From Clostridiales bacterium (GTDB lineage: Bacteria > Bacillota_A > Clostridia > Lachnospirales > Lachnospiraceae): DNA of 6,780 nt. Made by a program: the position numbers and the translations under genes. Below the pieces are notes generated by a model that had not been told where the DNA came from, made no database searches, and worked only from the letters and a program-made list of their open reading frames with translations. Shown one piece after another: positions 1-6,740 of this stretch (positions are counted from its first letter, which is position 1; the number at the start of each line of letters is the position of its first letter). The DNA lies in NCBI GenBank assembly GCA_030154385.1, contig JASKJZ010000136.1:1-6780 (forward strand), read 5' to 3'.

Positions 1-1
1 G

Positions 2-1288
2 GTAAATGAAATATTGGAAGCAGAAAAGTATTCGAAGGGAAAGATGCTTTATGTGGACGAGGCAGTTAATTTAAAGGAGATTGTTGAAGAAGCGATTTGC
101 CCATTTCAGTCTTTGATTAACAGCAAGGGGATTGATTTTATTTTGGATACATTTCTGGATTTGAATATCGAGGCAGAAGTGGATCAAATGAAATTAAAGC
201 AACTGTTTGCCAATTTATTAAGTAATGCATTAAAATTTACGGCGCAAGGAGAAATAAAGGTAAAAGTTGAGGCATTCTTGCAAAATGAGTATGTTAAACT
301 GGGGATTTTGGTTTCGGATACAGGAATTGGAATTAATGAAGAGAAGCAGCAACATTTATTTTCCCCATACATGCAGGCTGACCGAATGATTGCAAAAGAA
401 TTTGGAGGAACAGGGCTTGGACTTGTTATTTGCAAAGAGATTGTGTCCCATTATGGGGGAGCAATCGGTGTTGAAAGTACCTATGGGAAAGGAACTACTT
501 TTTATGCTATCTTAAAACTGAAAAGAGCCATACATGAAAAAACTGAAAAAAAGGATATGTCAAGTGGGTGTGAAGAGAAAGTGAGAGGAGAAGAAAAATA
601 CCGTTCTGTTCTGGTGGCAGAGGACAATAGTACAAATCAAATTCTTATGAGTAAATATCTTGAGAAGCTCCATTTTCCATATAAAATAGCAAAGGATGGA
701 GAAGAGGCAGTTCATTGGATGGAAAAACAGTCGTTTGATATTATACTGATGGATTGTCAAATGCCAGTTATGGATGGATTTGAGGCAACAAAACGTATTC
801 GTGAAAAGCATGGCGATGATATAAAAATCATCGCGATGACTGCCTATACATCAACAGAAGATATGGAGAAGTGCATAGCCTCTGGCATGGATGGTTATAT
901 GAGCAAACCCATTGATTATAATCAGCTAGTTGAGATACTGCAAGTAGGCGAGGAAAACAAAAAAATCAAAGAGCAGGTAATGGAGCGGGAAACAAAATTT
1001 CTAATGACGAAATTACCGTTTGATTATGATACTTGCTATGAGCTACTTGAGACGTATGTAGCACAAATGAAAGAAGGCTTGACAGAAGTAGCACAATATA
1101 TGGAAGCTATGGATTATGAACGACTGGAGAAAAAAATACATCAGCTAAAGGGAGCCTCTGGTGCAGCAAGACAGGATGAAATTTTTAAGAAGCTAGAGGC
1201 AGTGGAAATCTGTGTACGGGAGAGGCACTTTGCTAAAATTGTAGATTATATTGATGAAATTGAGAGGAACCCAGTATTTATAAAGTAA
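2..1288 (+). CDS. Hybrid sensor histidine kinase with receiver and Hpt domains, C-terminal part (5' truncated)
   Basis: This is the C-terminal part of a phosphorelay kinase; the sensor and the phosphorylated HisKA histidine lie left of the window. The reading frame is open to base 2 and the first residues (VNEILEAEKYSKGKM) match the end of a HisKA second helix, so the TTG at 14 is an internal Leu codon, not a start. Numbering from that TTG as residue 1: HATPase at about 55-170 with an N box (N67, N71), DTGIGI at 102-107 and GGTGLGL at 131-137; a Lys/Glu-rich linker; a receiver at about 198-310 with acidic pocket E203/D204, phosphoacceptor D247, T276 and K298; and a C-terminal Hpt domain at about 325-420 with H376 in IHQLKGASGAA. 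All phosphotransfer residues that are visible are intact. The next gene, 12 bases downstream, is a receiver-containing regulator and the obvious final acceptor. What it senses cannot be told from this fragment. Confidence 0.93.
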   Translation, partial: VNEILEAEKYSKGKMLYVDEAVNLKEIVEEAICPFQSLINSKGIDFILDTFLDLNIEAEVDQMKLKQLFANLLSNALKFTAQGEIKVKVEAFLQNEYVKLGILVSDTGIGINEEKQQHLFSPYMQADRMIAKEFGGTGLGLVICKEIVSHYGGAIGVESTYGKGTTFYAILKLKRAIHEKTEKKDMSSGCEEKVRGEEKYRSVLVAEDNSTNQILMSKYLEKLHFPYKIAKDGEEAVHWMEKQSFDIILMDCQMPVMDGFEATKRIREKHGDDIKIIAMTAYTSTEDMEKCIASGMDGYMSKPIDYNQLVEILQVGEENKKIKEQVMERETKFLMTKLPFDYDTCYELLETYVAQMKEGLTEVAQYMEAMDYERLEKKIHQLKGASGAARQDEIFKKLEAVEICVRERHFAKIVDYIDEIERNPVFIK

Positions 1289-1303
1289 GGGGGAGATCAT
1301 TTG
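1287..1303 (+). promoter_or_regulatory. Ribosome binding site deciding the TTG start of the REC-GGDEF-HD-GYP gene
   Basis: The run AAGGGGGAG (1287-1295) overlaps the stop of the preceding kinase and lies 5 bases before TTG at 1301. No ATG or GTG occurs in frame between the site and the receiver's first strand, so the TTG is the supported start. The overlap suggests reinitiation after translation of the kinase. Confidence 0.75.
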
Positions 1304-2713
1304 ACAAATATATTGATTGTGGATGATTCCATTGTGGATTGCAAGTTAATGGAGCACATCATTAAAAAATCGTATCCAAGTAGTTCCATTCATTTTAACT
1401 ACAATGGGAAACGTGTGTTGGAGCAAATTATGGAACAGGATATTTGCGTTGTTATATTGGATTTGATGCTGGAAAATGTGAATGGAATTGATTTATTGAA
1501 GATGATTAAAAGAAATAAGGGAACAGAAAATCTTCCCGTCATCGTGTGCTCCGCTATTTGCGAAAATGCAATTATTAAAGAAACACTTATGTTAGGAGCA
1601 TACGATTATTTTGAAAAACCACTTAGTTCGTCGGATATTGACTTTGGCTTTTATTTAAAAGTAAAAAACGCGATGACTATGAAGCAGGAAAGCGATCAAA
1701 TCATATTTATGTCCAATCATGATGAGTTAACAGGACTTGGAACACGTAAATATTTTGAGACCGAAATGCAAAAAACAATGGATCAGGGAATCCTTCCCTT
1801 TAGTATCATTATTATTGACATTAATGGTCTGAAAATTATTAATGATGCTTACGGATGGAGTGTTGGAGATCATGTACTGAGAGAAATAAGTCGCATTTTA
1901 AAGAAAATCAACACGAAAGGCTATACCATATCACGTTGGGGAAGTGACGAGATTGCAATCTTAATGCCTTATGAAGAAAATGACGCAGTATTGTACTTTC
2001 TTGAGCAGATAAAAAAGGAAGTACAAAACAGTGATGGATATAACTATAATCTTTCGTTTGGATGGGCGACTGAAAACAGGAGTCTCTTAGATGCAAGAAG
2101 GCTGATTCAAAAGGCAGAAGATTCGCTTTTCCGTAATAAAATTATGGAACCTACCAGCATAAGAAGAAATGTGATTGACTCGATTGTTAAAACGCTGGAA
2201 CAAAAAAATCCCAGGGAAGAGATGCACTCGCATCGTGTGAGCCATTTGAGCGGAAAAATAGCAGAAGCGCTCGGTTTTTCAGAGTATGAAAGAAGGCGCG
2301 TAGAGCTGGCAGGTCTATTGCATGACATTGGGAAAATATCGATTCGTGAGGAAATTTTGAATAAGCCTGGAAAATTAGACGAGGAGGAATGGTATGAAAT
2401 CAAGAAGCATCCAGAAAATGGTTTTAAGATATTAAGCACATCCGTGGATACCATGGAAATTGCAAATGCTGTGCTGGCTCACCATGAGCGGTGGGATGGC
2501 AAAGGATATCCAAAGGGCTTGAAGGGAGAGCATATACCGATTATGGCAAGGGTTATTTGCGTTGCAGATACCTTTGACGCGATGACAAGCATGCGTCCTT
2601 ATAAGAATATCATAGGGGAAAAAGAGGCAATGGATGAAATAAAGAAATGCGCCGGTACGCAATTTGATCCCATAGTCGCAAATGCCTTTTTAACCATGCC
2701 AATTTCTGTGTGA
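1301..2713 (+). CDS. Response regulator with receiver, degenerate GGDEF and HD-GYP domains (cyclic di-GMP turnover)
   Basis: This soluble output protein should adjust cyclic di-GMP when phosphorylated. The receiver (about 1-120) has D8/D9, phosphoacceptor D54, S84 in the Thr/Ser switch position and K106. The GGDEF domain (about 135-280) keeps the metal and guanine-binding residues D173, N181, D190, D216 and E217, but its signature reads GSDEI (214-218) and there is no RxxD product-inhibition site just upstream. The HD-GYP domain (about 290-465) is canonical: H311, H341-D342 with K345, H370, H394-H395 and GKGYP at 400-404, then D423. Phosphodiesterase activity is therefore the best-supported output; cyclase activity is uncertain. 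The start is a TTG with a strong Shine-Dalgarno sequence 5 bases upstream, and the protein then begins directly with the receiver beta strand MTNILIVDD. No DNA-binding domain is present. It most likely takes phosphate from the Hpt domain of the gene before it. Confidence 0.95.
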   Translation: MTNILIVDDSIVDCKLMEHIIKKSYPSSSIHFNYNGKRVLEQIMEQDICVVILDLMLENVNGIDLLKMIKRNKGTENLPVIVCSAICENAIIKETLMLGAYDYFEKPLSSSDIDFGFYLKVKNAMTMKQESDQIIFMSNHDELTGLGTRKYFETEMQKTMDQGILPFSIIIIDINGLKIINDAYGWSVGDHVLREISRILKKINTKGYTISRWGSDEIAILMPYEENDAVLYFLEQIKKEVQNSDGYNYNLSFGWATENRSLLDARRLIQKAEDSLFRNKIMEPTSIRRNVIDSIVKTLEQKNPREEMHSHRVSHLSGKIAEALGFSEYERRRVELAGLLHDIGKISIREEILNKPGKLDEEEWYEIKKHPENGFKILSTSVDTMEIANAVLAHHERWDGKGYPKGLKGEHIPIMARVICVADTFDAMTSMRPYKNIIGEKEAMDEIKKCAGTQFDPIVANAFLTMPISV

Positions 2714-2729
2714 GGGGAGGAGATGGCAG

Positions 2730-3359
2730 ATGAGCTGGCAAACCTTTGAACAGGCGTTACTTGACTATAATAAAAAAGAAGTAGAAAATATAGTATTTCA
2801 TTATTTGGAAGAAGAGGATGAGCTGAAATTTATAGATGAATACGTTGTGCAAGCGCTTACCTCCATCGGAGAAAAGTGGGAGAGGGGAGAAGTTGCTTTA
2901 TCGCAGGTCTATATGAGTAGTCGCCTGTGTGAAGATATTGTATTGTCACAGCTTAAATGGAAGGAAGCTAAGAGATTAAATGTGCCTCAAATCGCAATTC
3001 TGACATTGGAGGATTATCATACCTTGGGAAAGCGAATAGTGAGCGCAGTTGTAAGGGCGAGCGGTTATACAATTTATGATTATGGAACGGTTTCCGATGC
3101 AAATAAAATCGTGGAAAGGCTCTTGGCAGACAATGTTAAAATCCTTTTAATATCGGTACTTATGTATCCATCGGCTTTAAAGATTAAAGATATTTCTAAA
3201 GTTATTCGAAAACAAATACCTACGATTAAGCTATTAGTAGGAGGTGCCCCTTTTTTGATGGATGTCAATCTTTGGAAACAAGTAGGGGCAGATGGATGGG
3301 GGAGAAGTGCTGCGGATGACATTGCCATTATCGAGCGCTGGATAGAGGAGGGATTTTAA
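2730..3359 (+). CDS. Cobalamin-binding corrinoid protein (methyltransferase corrinoid-subunit type)
   Basis: This protein has the two-part fold of corrinoid proteins that carry a methyl group on cobalt between methyltransferases (MtaC, MtbC, MttC and acetogen O-demethylase types). A helical cap (about 1-85, including GEKWERGEVALSQ) is followed by a Rossmann-like B12 domain (about 86-209). The latter has the base-off ligand motif DxHxxG as D95-Y-H97-T-L-G100, the SxL motif at 142-144 and the GG dinucleotide-loop motif at 171-172. H97 would be the lower axial ligand to cobalt. The length, 209 residues, fits free-standing corrinoid subunits. The ATG has GGGGAGGAG 7 bases upstream; another ATG at 2723 is in a different frame and stops after eight codons. 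The stop overlaps the start of the UroD-like gene, suggesting coupled, perhaps stoichiometric, synthesis of the two partners. The cap lacks the Trp-x9-Glu-His motif of CarH-type photoreceptors. The substrate is unknown. Confidence 0.92.
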   Translation: MSWQTFEQALLDYNKKEVENIVFHYLEEEDELKFIDEYVVQALTSIGEKWERGEVALSQVYMSSRLCEDIVLSQLKWKEAKRLNVPQIAILTLEDYHTLGKRIVSAVVRASGYTIYDYGTVSDANKIVERLLADNVKILLISVLMYPSALKIKDISKVIRKQIPTIKLLVGGAPFLMDVNLWKQVGADGWGRSAADDIAIIERWIEEGF

Positions 3360-3361
3360 TG
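3345..3361 (+). promoter_or_regulatory. Translational coupling site between the corrinoid protein and the UroD-like protein
   Basis: GAGGAGGGA (3345-3353) lies within the last codons of the corrinoid gene, and the stop TAA shares its last base with the ATG of the UroD-like gene (TAATG, 3357-3361). This is a classic coupling arrangement and supports the two products acting as partners. Confidence 0.8.
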
Positions 3362-4402
3362 GAAAATGTAGTGACATCGATGGAGCGGGTAAGGAAAACG
3401 ATGAATTTTTGTGAGCCAGATCGGGTTCCTTTTTTTCTCCTTTGTACACATTATTGTGCCAAGCTGCTTGATATGCCCATTGAAGAGTACTTTAGTAAGC
3501 CTGAACATGTCGTAAAGGGGCAGTTACTCCTTAAAAATCGATATCATAACGATTGCGTAAATCCCTTTTATTCCGTAGGACATGAGTATGCAGCCTTTGG
3601 AGGAGAAATCATATTTCATAAACAGGGGCCACCCAATGCAGGTGAGCCGATAATCAAACATTTGGAGGATATAGAGAGATTGCAGCCTCCTGATATAAAA
3701 AGTTCCAAAAGTCTAATGCAGTCACTAAAAACAATCACTTTACTAAAAGAAGAAGTAGGGGAGTCAACTCCAATCCTTGGAGCCGTGGTATCACCCTTTA
3801 CCTATCCTATTCTCCAAATGGGGTTTGACAAATATATTGAGCTGATTTATGAAAGGCCAGATCTTTTGGATCGTCTGCTTCGAATCAATGAAATATTTTG
3901 CACAGAATGGGCGAATCTTCAGCTTCGTGCAGGAGCCTCTTTTATTACCTGGATTGATTCTATGGCAGCACCATCCATTTTGCCAAAAGAACGATACTTG
4001 CGTACTGGCTATCTGTCTGCAAAACGAACAATAGCAAAAATTCAGGGAGAGGTAGCAATTGCAACTTCCTCAGCCAGTACGGACTCTATATTAGAAGAAA
4101 TCCTCTCCTGTGGAATAAAAGGGATTTTAGTCAGTCATTTTGATGATATGGAACAAACAAAGAAAAAGGTTGATAGGCGAGCAACGTTATTGGGAAACTT
4201 AAATGGAATTGATATGTGCAATTGGACACGTGCTGATGTAGAAGCAAAGGTTGTACATGCGATGAAACAAGCAGGAACAGGTGGTGGATTTATCCTATGC
4301 GATAACATAGGAGACATTCCCTATCAGGTAAGCGAGGATACTCTTTTTGAAATTTCCGAATGCGTGAAACATTGGGGGAGATATCCTTTGATACAGGGGT
4401 GA
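3359..4402 (+). CDS. Uroporphyrinogen decarboxylase-fold (MtaA/MtbA-like) protein lacking the usual zinc ligands
   Basis: This TIM-barrel protein of 347 residues belongs to the UroD/MtaA superfamily. The family's N-terminal DRVP is at 21-24, a GGEIIFHKQGPP segment follows at 81-92, a GN pair lies at 279-280 and the C-terminal RYP at 341-343. In MtaA and MtbA, a His-x-Cys and a later Cys bind zinc, which activates the thiol of coenzyme M. Aligned by eye, His-x-Cys becomes T236-S237-S238 and the later Cys becomes I317. C314 and H260 are nearby and could act instead. The haem-pathway HemE motifs are absent, and the corrinoid partner encoded immediately upstream argues for methyl transfer or corrinoid binding. 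It may be a methyltransferase for a non-thiol substrate or acceptor, as some acetogen demethylases use this fold, or a non-catalytic sensor of the corrinoid state. The ATG overlaps the previous stop (TAATG), behind GAGGAGGGA. Confidence 0.85.
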   Translation: MENVVTSMERVRKTMNFCEPDRVPFFLLCTHYCAKLLDMPIEEYFSKPEHVVKGQLLLKNRYHNDCVNPFYSVGHEYAAFGGEIIFHKQGPPNAGEPIIKHLEDIERLQPPDIKSSKSLMQSLKTITLLKEEVGESTPILGAVVSPFTYPILQMGFDKYIELIYERPDLLDRLLRINEIFCTEWANLQLRAGASFITWIDSMAAPSILPKERYLRTGYLSAKRTIAKIQGEVAIATSSASTDSILEEILSCGIKGILVSHFDDMEQTKKKVDRRATLLGNLNGIDMCNWTRADVEAKVVHAMKQAGTGGGFILCDNIGDIPYQVSEDTLFEISECVKHWGRYPLIQG

Positions 4403-4409
4403 TAGATTG
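4395..4409 (+). promoter_or_regulatory. Ribosome binding site embedded in the UroD-like stop, serving a TTG start
   Basis: AGGGGTGAT (4395-4403) contains GGTGAT, the complement of the extreme 3' end of 16S rRNA, and includes the TGA stop of the UroD-like gene. TTG follows at 4407. Later in-frame GTG (4428) and ATG (4431) codons have no ribosome binding site and would cut into the first strand, so TTG is preferred. The arrangement implies translational coupling. Confidence 0.7.
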
Positions 4410-6629
4410 GATACAAATTTAATTTATGTGATGTGTTCGAATTTCAAAAAAGAAGTAGAGCATATAAAAGAGGAACAAAGTGATATGGAGGTCGAATTTC
4501 GATTTTATCCGATGGACTGTCAGCATTGTATCAAGCAAAGCAGGGCTTTATATGATCGACTCCTGTCAATGGGATATTCACAAACTAATATTCGATTACT
4601 TTCTGGAGGGGTAAAAGAACACCCTTCCCTTGCAGAGACTGCAAATCGCGCCTATGGCTGTTTGTCGATGCTATGCAGTGAGGAACTGTTGGAATATGTT
4701 ATCACAAATGGCGGTTATTTAACAAGTCCAGGCTGGCTTTCCAACTGGAAGCATATAGTCACCGAGGTTTATGGATTTGAACAAGCAATGGCGCGTGAGT
4801 TTTTTTCAGAGTTTTGCCATAAGATTGTGCTAGTTGATACGGGGATGTATGTGGATAGCGAAGAAAAATTGAATGAATTTTGTGGATTTCTTGGAATGGA
4901 GCAAGAAACCCTTCGGGTAGGAACCTCTCATTTTGAAAGACTTTTGGAAAATGACTATCAGGAGTGGAGCCTATTGCAATGTAGGCAGGCGCTGCATATA
5001 AAGAATCGACAGGTAACAGACTATGCACTTGTACTGGATTTTTTGCAAAAGAAAGCGACATTATTACGCCACGAGGATTTGATTCAAAATATTTTTCTTC
5101 TATATGAAATGCTGACAGGAGCAAAAAAAATGGCCTTTTTACCAATCTATGAGGGGAAAAGGGGAGATATCATATATGGTCGGAATGTACCATATGAAAG
5201 CACGTTAGATAAGGTAGATGGATATGAATGGAGAGAGAGCCATTTCTCATCTTCGAACGCTGGTTTTTTATTTCGCATTGTATATGATAATAAAATTATG
5301 GGCTATTTCGAGGTGGAAGAGGTTTTGTATCCACTGTACTTAGAATCTTATATAGAATTATCCAAAACGATAGCGGGCATTCTTGGAATCCTGTTCTTTA
5401 ATGCAAGGATGTACGAGAGCTTAGTGGATGCAAATGGGCAGATGCAGTCCCTAAATTCGAGATTAGAGCAGTTAGTAGAGGAACGGACGTGTCGTTTAGT
5501 GGAAGCAAACGCTGTAAAGAGTAACTTTTTAGCCAACATGAGTCATGAAATTCGAACACCGCTAAATGGAATTATTGGAATGACAAATTTATCTCTGATG
5601 TTAGCCTCCAATGAGGAACAAAAGACATATCTTGAGTTGGTATTAAAGTCGACGAATTCACTTGTAACCATTATCAATGACATTTTAGATTACACAAAGA
5701 TGGAAGAGGGAAAGATGCGATTGGAGAATAACCCTTTTTCTCTTCGTGATGAAATCAATGAGCTTATGATCTTGTTTGATGCTACAGCCGTTCAAAAGGG
5801 GTTATATATGAATTGTCAGATTCAAAATGATGTACCGGATCGTTTCTTAGGTGATTACGTCCGTCTCCGTCAAATTCTATCTAATTTAATCGGAAATGCA
5901 ATTAAGTTTACACCAAGCGGGGGTATTAAAATTACGGTTACTCTTTTAGAGCAAAGCTTGGAGCAAGCAGTCATTCAGATTGCAGTGGAGGATACGGGAA
6001 TTGGCATTGAAGAGAGTCAAAAAGAAGCGCTTTTTGAGCGTTTTATTCAATTGGATAATTCGTATAATAAACGTTACCAGGGGACGGGGCTTGGACTTGC
6101 CATAGTAAAGCAGATTGTTACGCTGATGAAGGGTAATATTTGGTATCAGAGCAAGCCACATGAAGGAAGTACATTTTATGTTTCACTGCCATTTCGCATT
6201 TGCCAAAATATGCAGCGGATGCAGGCAAATGAAATAACAGCAGGATTTGAACAAAGAAAGAGAACAAAGACGGTGATGGTTGTGGATGATGATAGTACAA
6301 GCCGTCTGTTGATGGTTAAACTATTGGAAAATGAAGGAATCCATGCATCTGCTGCAAAAAATGGGAGAGAGGCTGTTAAAATGGTAAAGGAACAGAAGTT
6401 TGATTTAATTATTCTGGATATTCAAATGCCAAACTTCGATGGAATTAAGACCGTGAAAGAAATACGACAATTGGAATTAGCTAATAGGAGCCATACCCCT
6501 GTGATTGCCTTTACGGCTTATGTTTTTCCTTCGGAAAGAGAAGCATTTTTACAAGCTGGAATGGATGATTATTTAGCAAAACCAATTGAAATAAATGCTT
6601 TGCATGAGAAACTTGAAAAATATTTATAG
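4407..6629 (+). CDS. Soluble hybrid histidine kinase: DUF1638-like and GAF-like sensor region, HisKA, HATPase, receiver
   Basis: This is a complete hybrid kinase of 740 residues with no signal peptide and no convincing membrane segment, so it should sense an internal cue. Residues about 1-185 resemble DUF1638: a Cys-containing first strand (LIYVMC), then GGYLTSPGWLSNW (102-114), VLVDTGMY (141-148) and a VGTSHFERLL end. Proteins of that family are often encoded beside corrinoid methyltransferases, as here. Residues about 205-338 look like a GAF domain ending in ILGILFFNARMYESL, followed by a coiled coil (about 340-372). HisKA has H380 in SHEIRTP. HATPase (about 480-597) has N493/N497, DTGIGI at 529-534 and GTGLGL at 559-564. 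The receiver (about 621-740) has D627/D628, D671, T703 and K725. There is no Hpt domain, so its phosphate must go to an Hpt in trans, possibly that of the first gene. The start is a TTG 4 bases after the UroD-like stop. The DUF1638 and GAF calls are less sure than the kinase core. Confidence 0.93.
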   Translation: MDTNLIYVMCSNFKKEVEHIKEEQSDMEVEFRFYPMDCQHCIKQSRALYDRLLSMGYSQTNIRLLSGGVKEHPSLAETANRAYGCLSMLCSEELLEYVITNGGYLTSPGWLSNWKHIVTEVYGFEQAMAREFFSEFCHKIVLVDTGMYVDSEEKLNEFCGFLGMEQETLRVGTSHFERLLENDYQEWSLLQCRQALHIKNRQVTDYALVLDFLQKKATLLRHEDLIQNIFLLYEMLTGAKKMAFLPIYEGKRGDIIYGRNVPYESTLDKVDGYEWRESHFSSSNAGFLFRIVYDNKIMGYFEVEEVLYPLYLESYIELSKTIAGILGILFFNARMYESLVDANGQMQSLNSRLEQLVEERTCRLVEANAVKSNFLANMSHEIRTPLNGIIGMTNLSLMLASNEEQKTYLELVLKSTNSLVTIINDILDYTKMEEGKMRLENNPFSLRDEINELMILFDATAVQKGLYMNCQIQNDVPDRFLGDYVRLRQILSNLIGNAIKFTPSGGIKITVTLLEQSLEQAVIQIAVEDTGIGIEESQKEALFERFIQLDNSYNKRYQGTGLGLAIVKQIVTLMKGNIWYQSKPHEGSTFYVSLPFRICQNMQRMQANEITAGFEQRKRTKTVMVVDDDSTSRLLMVKLLENEGIHASAAKNGREAVKMVKEQKFDLIILDIQMPNFDGIKTVKEIRQLELANRSHTPVIAFTAYVFPSEREAFLQAGMDDYLAKPIEINALHEKLEKYL

Positions 6630-6644
6630 TTTCAGAAGCCTTCC

Positions 6645-6673
6645 TTGCATATACAGGAATAGGATGATATAAT
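6645..6673 (+). promoter_or_regulatory. Predicted sigma-A promoter with extended -10 for the gene starting at 6741
   Basis: TGATATAAT at 6665-6673 is a consensus -10 (TATAAT, 6668-6673) with the TGn extension. TTGCAT at 6645-6650, exactly 17 bases upstream, is a partial -35 match. Transcription would begin near 6680, leaving a leader of about 60 bases before the ATG at 6741. No riboswitch or strong hairpin is evident in the leader by eye. Confidence 0.65.
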
Positions 6674-6740
6674 GATTCCATTCATTTTATGGGGATTATC
6701 GGGGAATATAGGATACGAAAATGAAATGGGAGGAATTAGG

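Larger units (their letters stand above)
1..6629 (+). other. Predicted five-gene signalling operon (left end outside the window)
   Basis: Five co-directional genes are separated by 12, 16, -1 and 4 bases, each with a ribosome binding site in or just after the previous stop. No promoter or terminator is evident between them. The products form a coherent set: two hybrid kinases, one Hpt domain, one response regulator, and a corrinoid/UroD-like pair. Co-transcription is inferred from spacing. The operon promoter must lie left of the window unless an internal one was missed. Confidence 0.8.

Noticed and set aside
14..16. TTG as the start of the first kinase gene
   Set aside because: The frame is open upstream to the window edge, the preceding codons encode the end of a HisKA helix, and there is no ribosome binding site. 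The gene is truncated, not short.
2723..2749. Alternative ATG just upstream of the corrinoid gene
   Set aside because: It is in another frame and stops after eight codons; the ATG at 2730 has the better-spaced ribosome binding site and leads into the full domain.
2730..3359. CarH-type light-sensing B12 protein
   Set aside because: There is no DNA-binding domain and the Trp-x9-Glu-His motif is not kept.
3359..4402. Genuine haem-pathway uroporphyrinogen decarboxylase (HemE)
   Set aside because: The N-terminal substrate-binding motif of HemE (PxWxMRQAGR) is absent and no haem genes are nearby; the corrinoid gene next to it supports the methyltransferase-like branch.
4759..5145. Open frame of 128 codons on the - strand, and other reverse-strand frames
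   Set aside because: They lie wholly inside well-supported + strand domains, have no recognisable motifs or ribosome binding sites, and are best explained as shadows of codon bias.
5361..5400. Transmembrane helix in the second kinase (around residues 319-331)
   Set aside because: The hydrophobic stretch is short, isolated and placed where the last helix of a GAF domain leads into the coiled coil; no second segment or signal peptide exists.
6639..6663. Intrinsic terminator after the operon
   Set aside because: TTCCT/AGGAA forms only a 5-bp stem, extendable by CC/GG with a bulge, and no U-run follows. It also overlaps the predicted -35 box.
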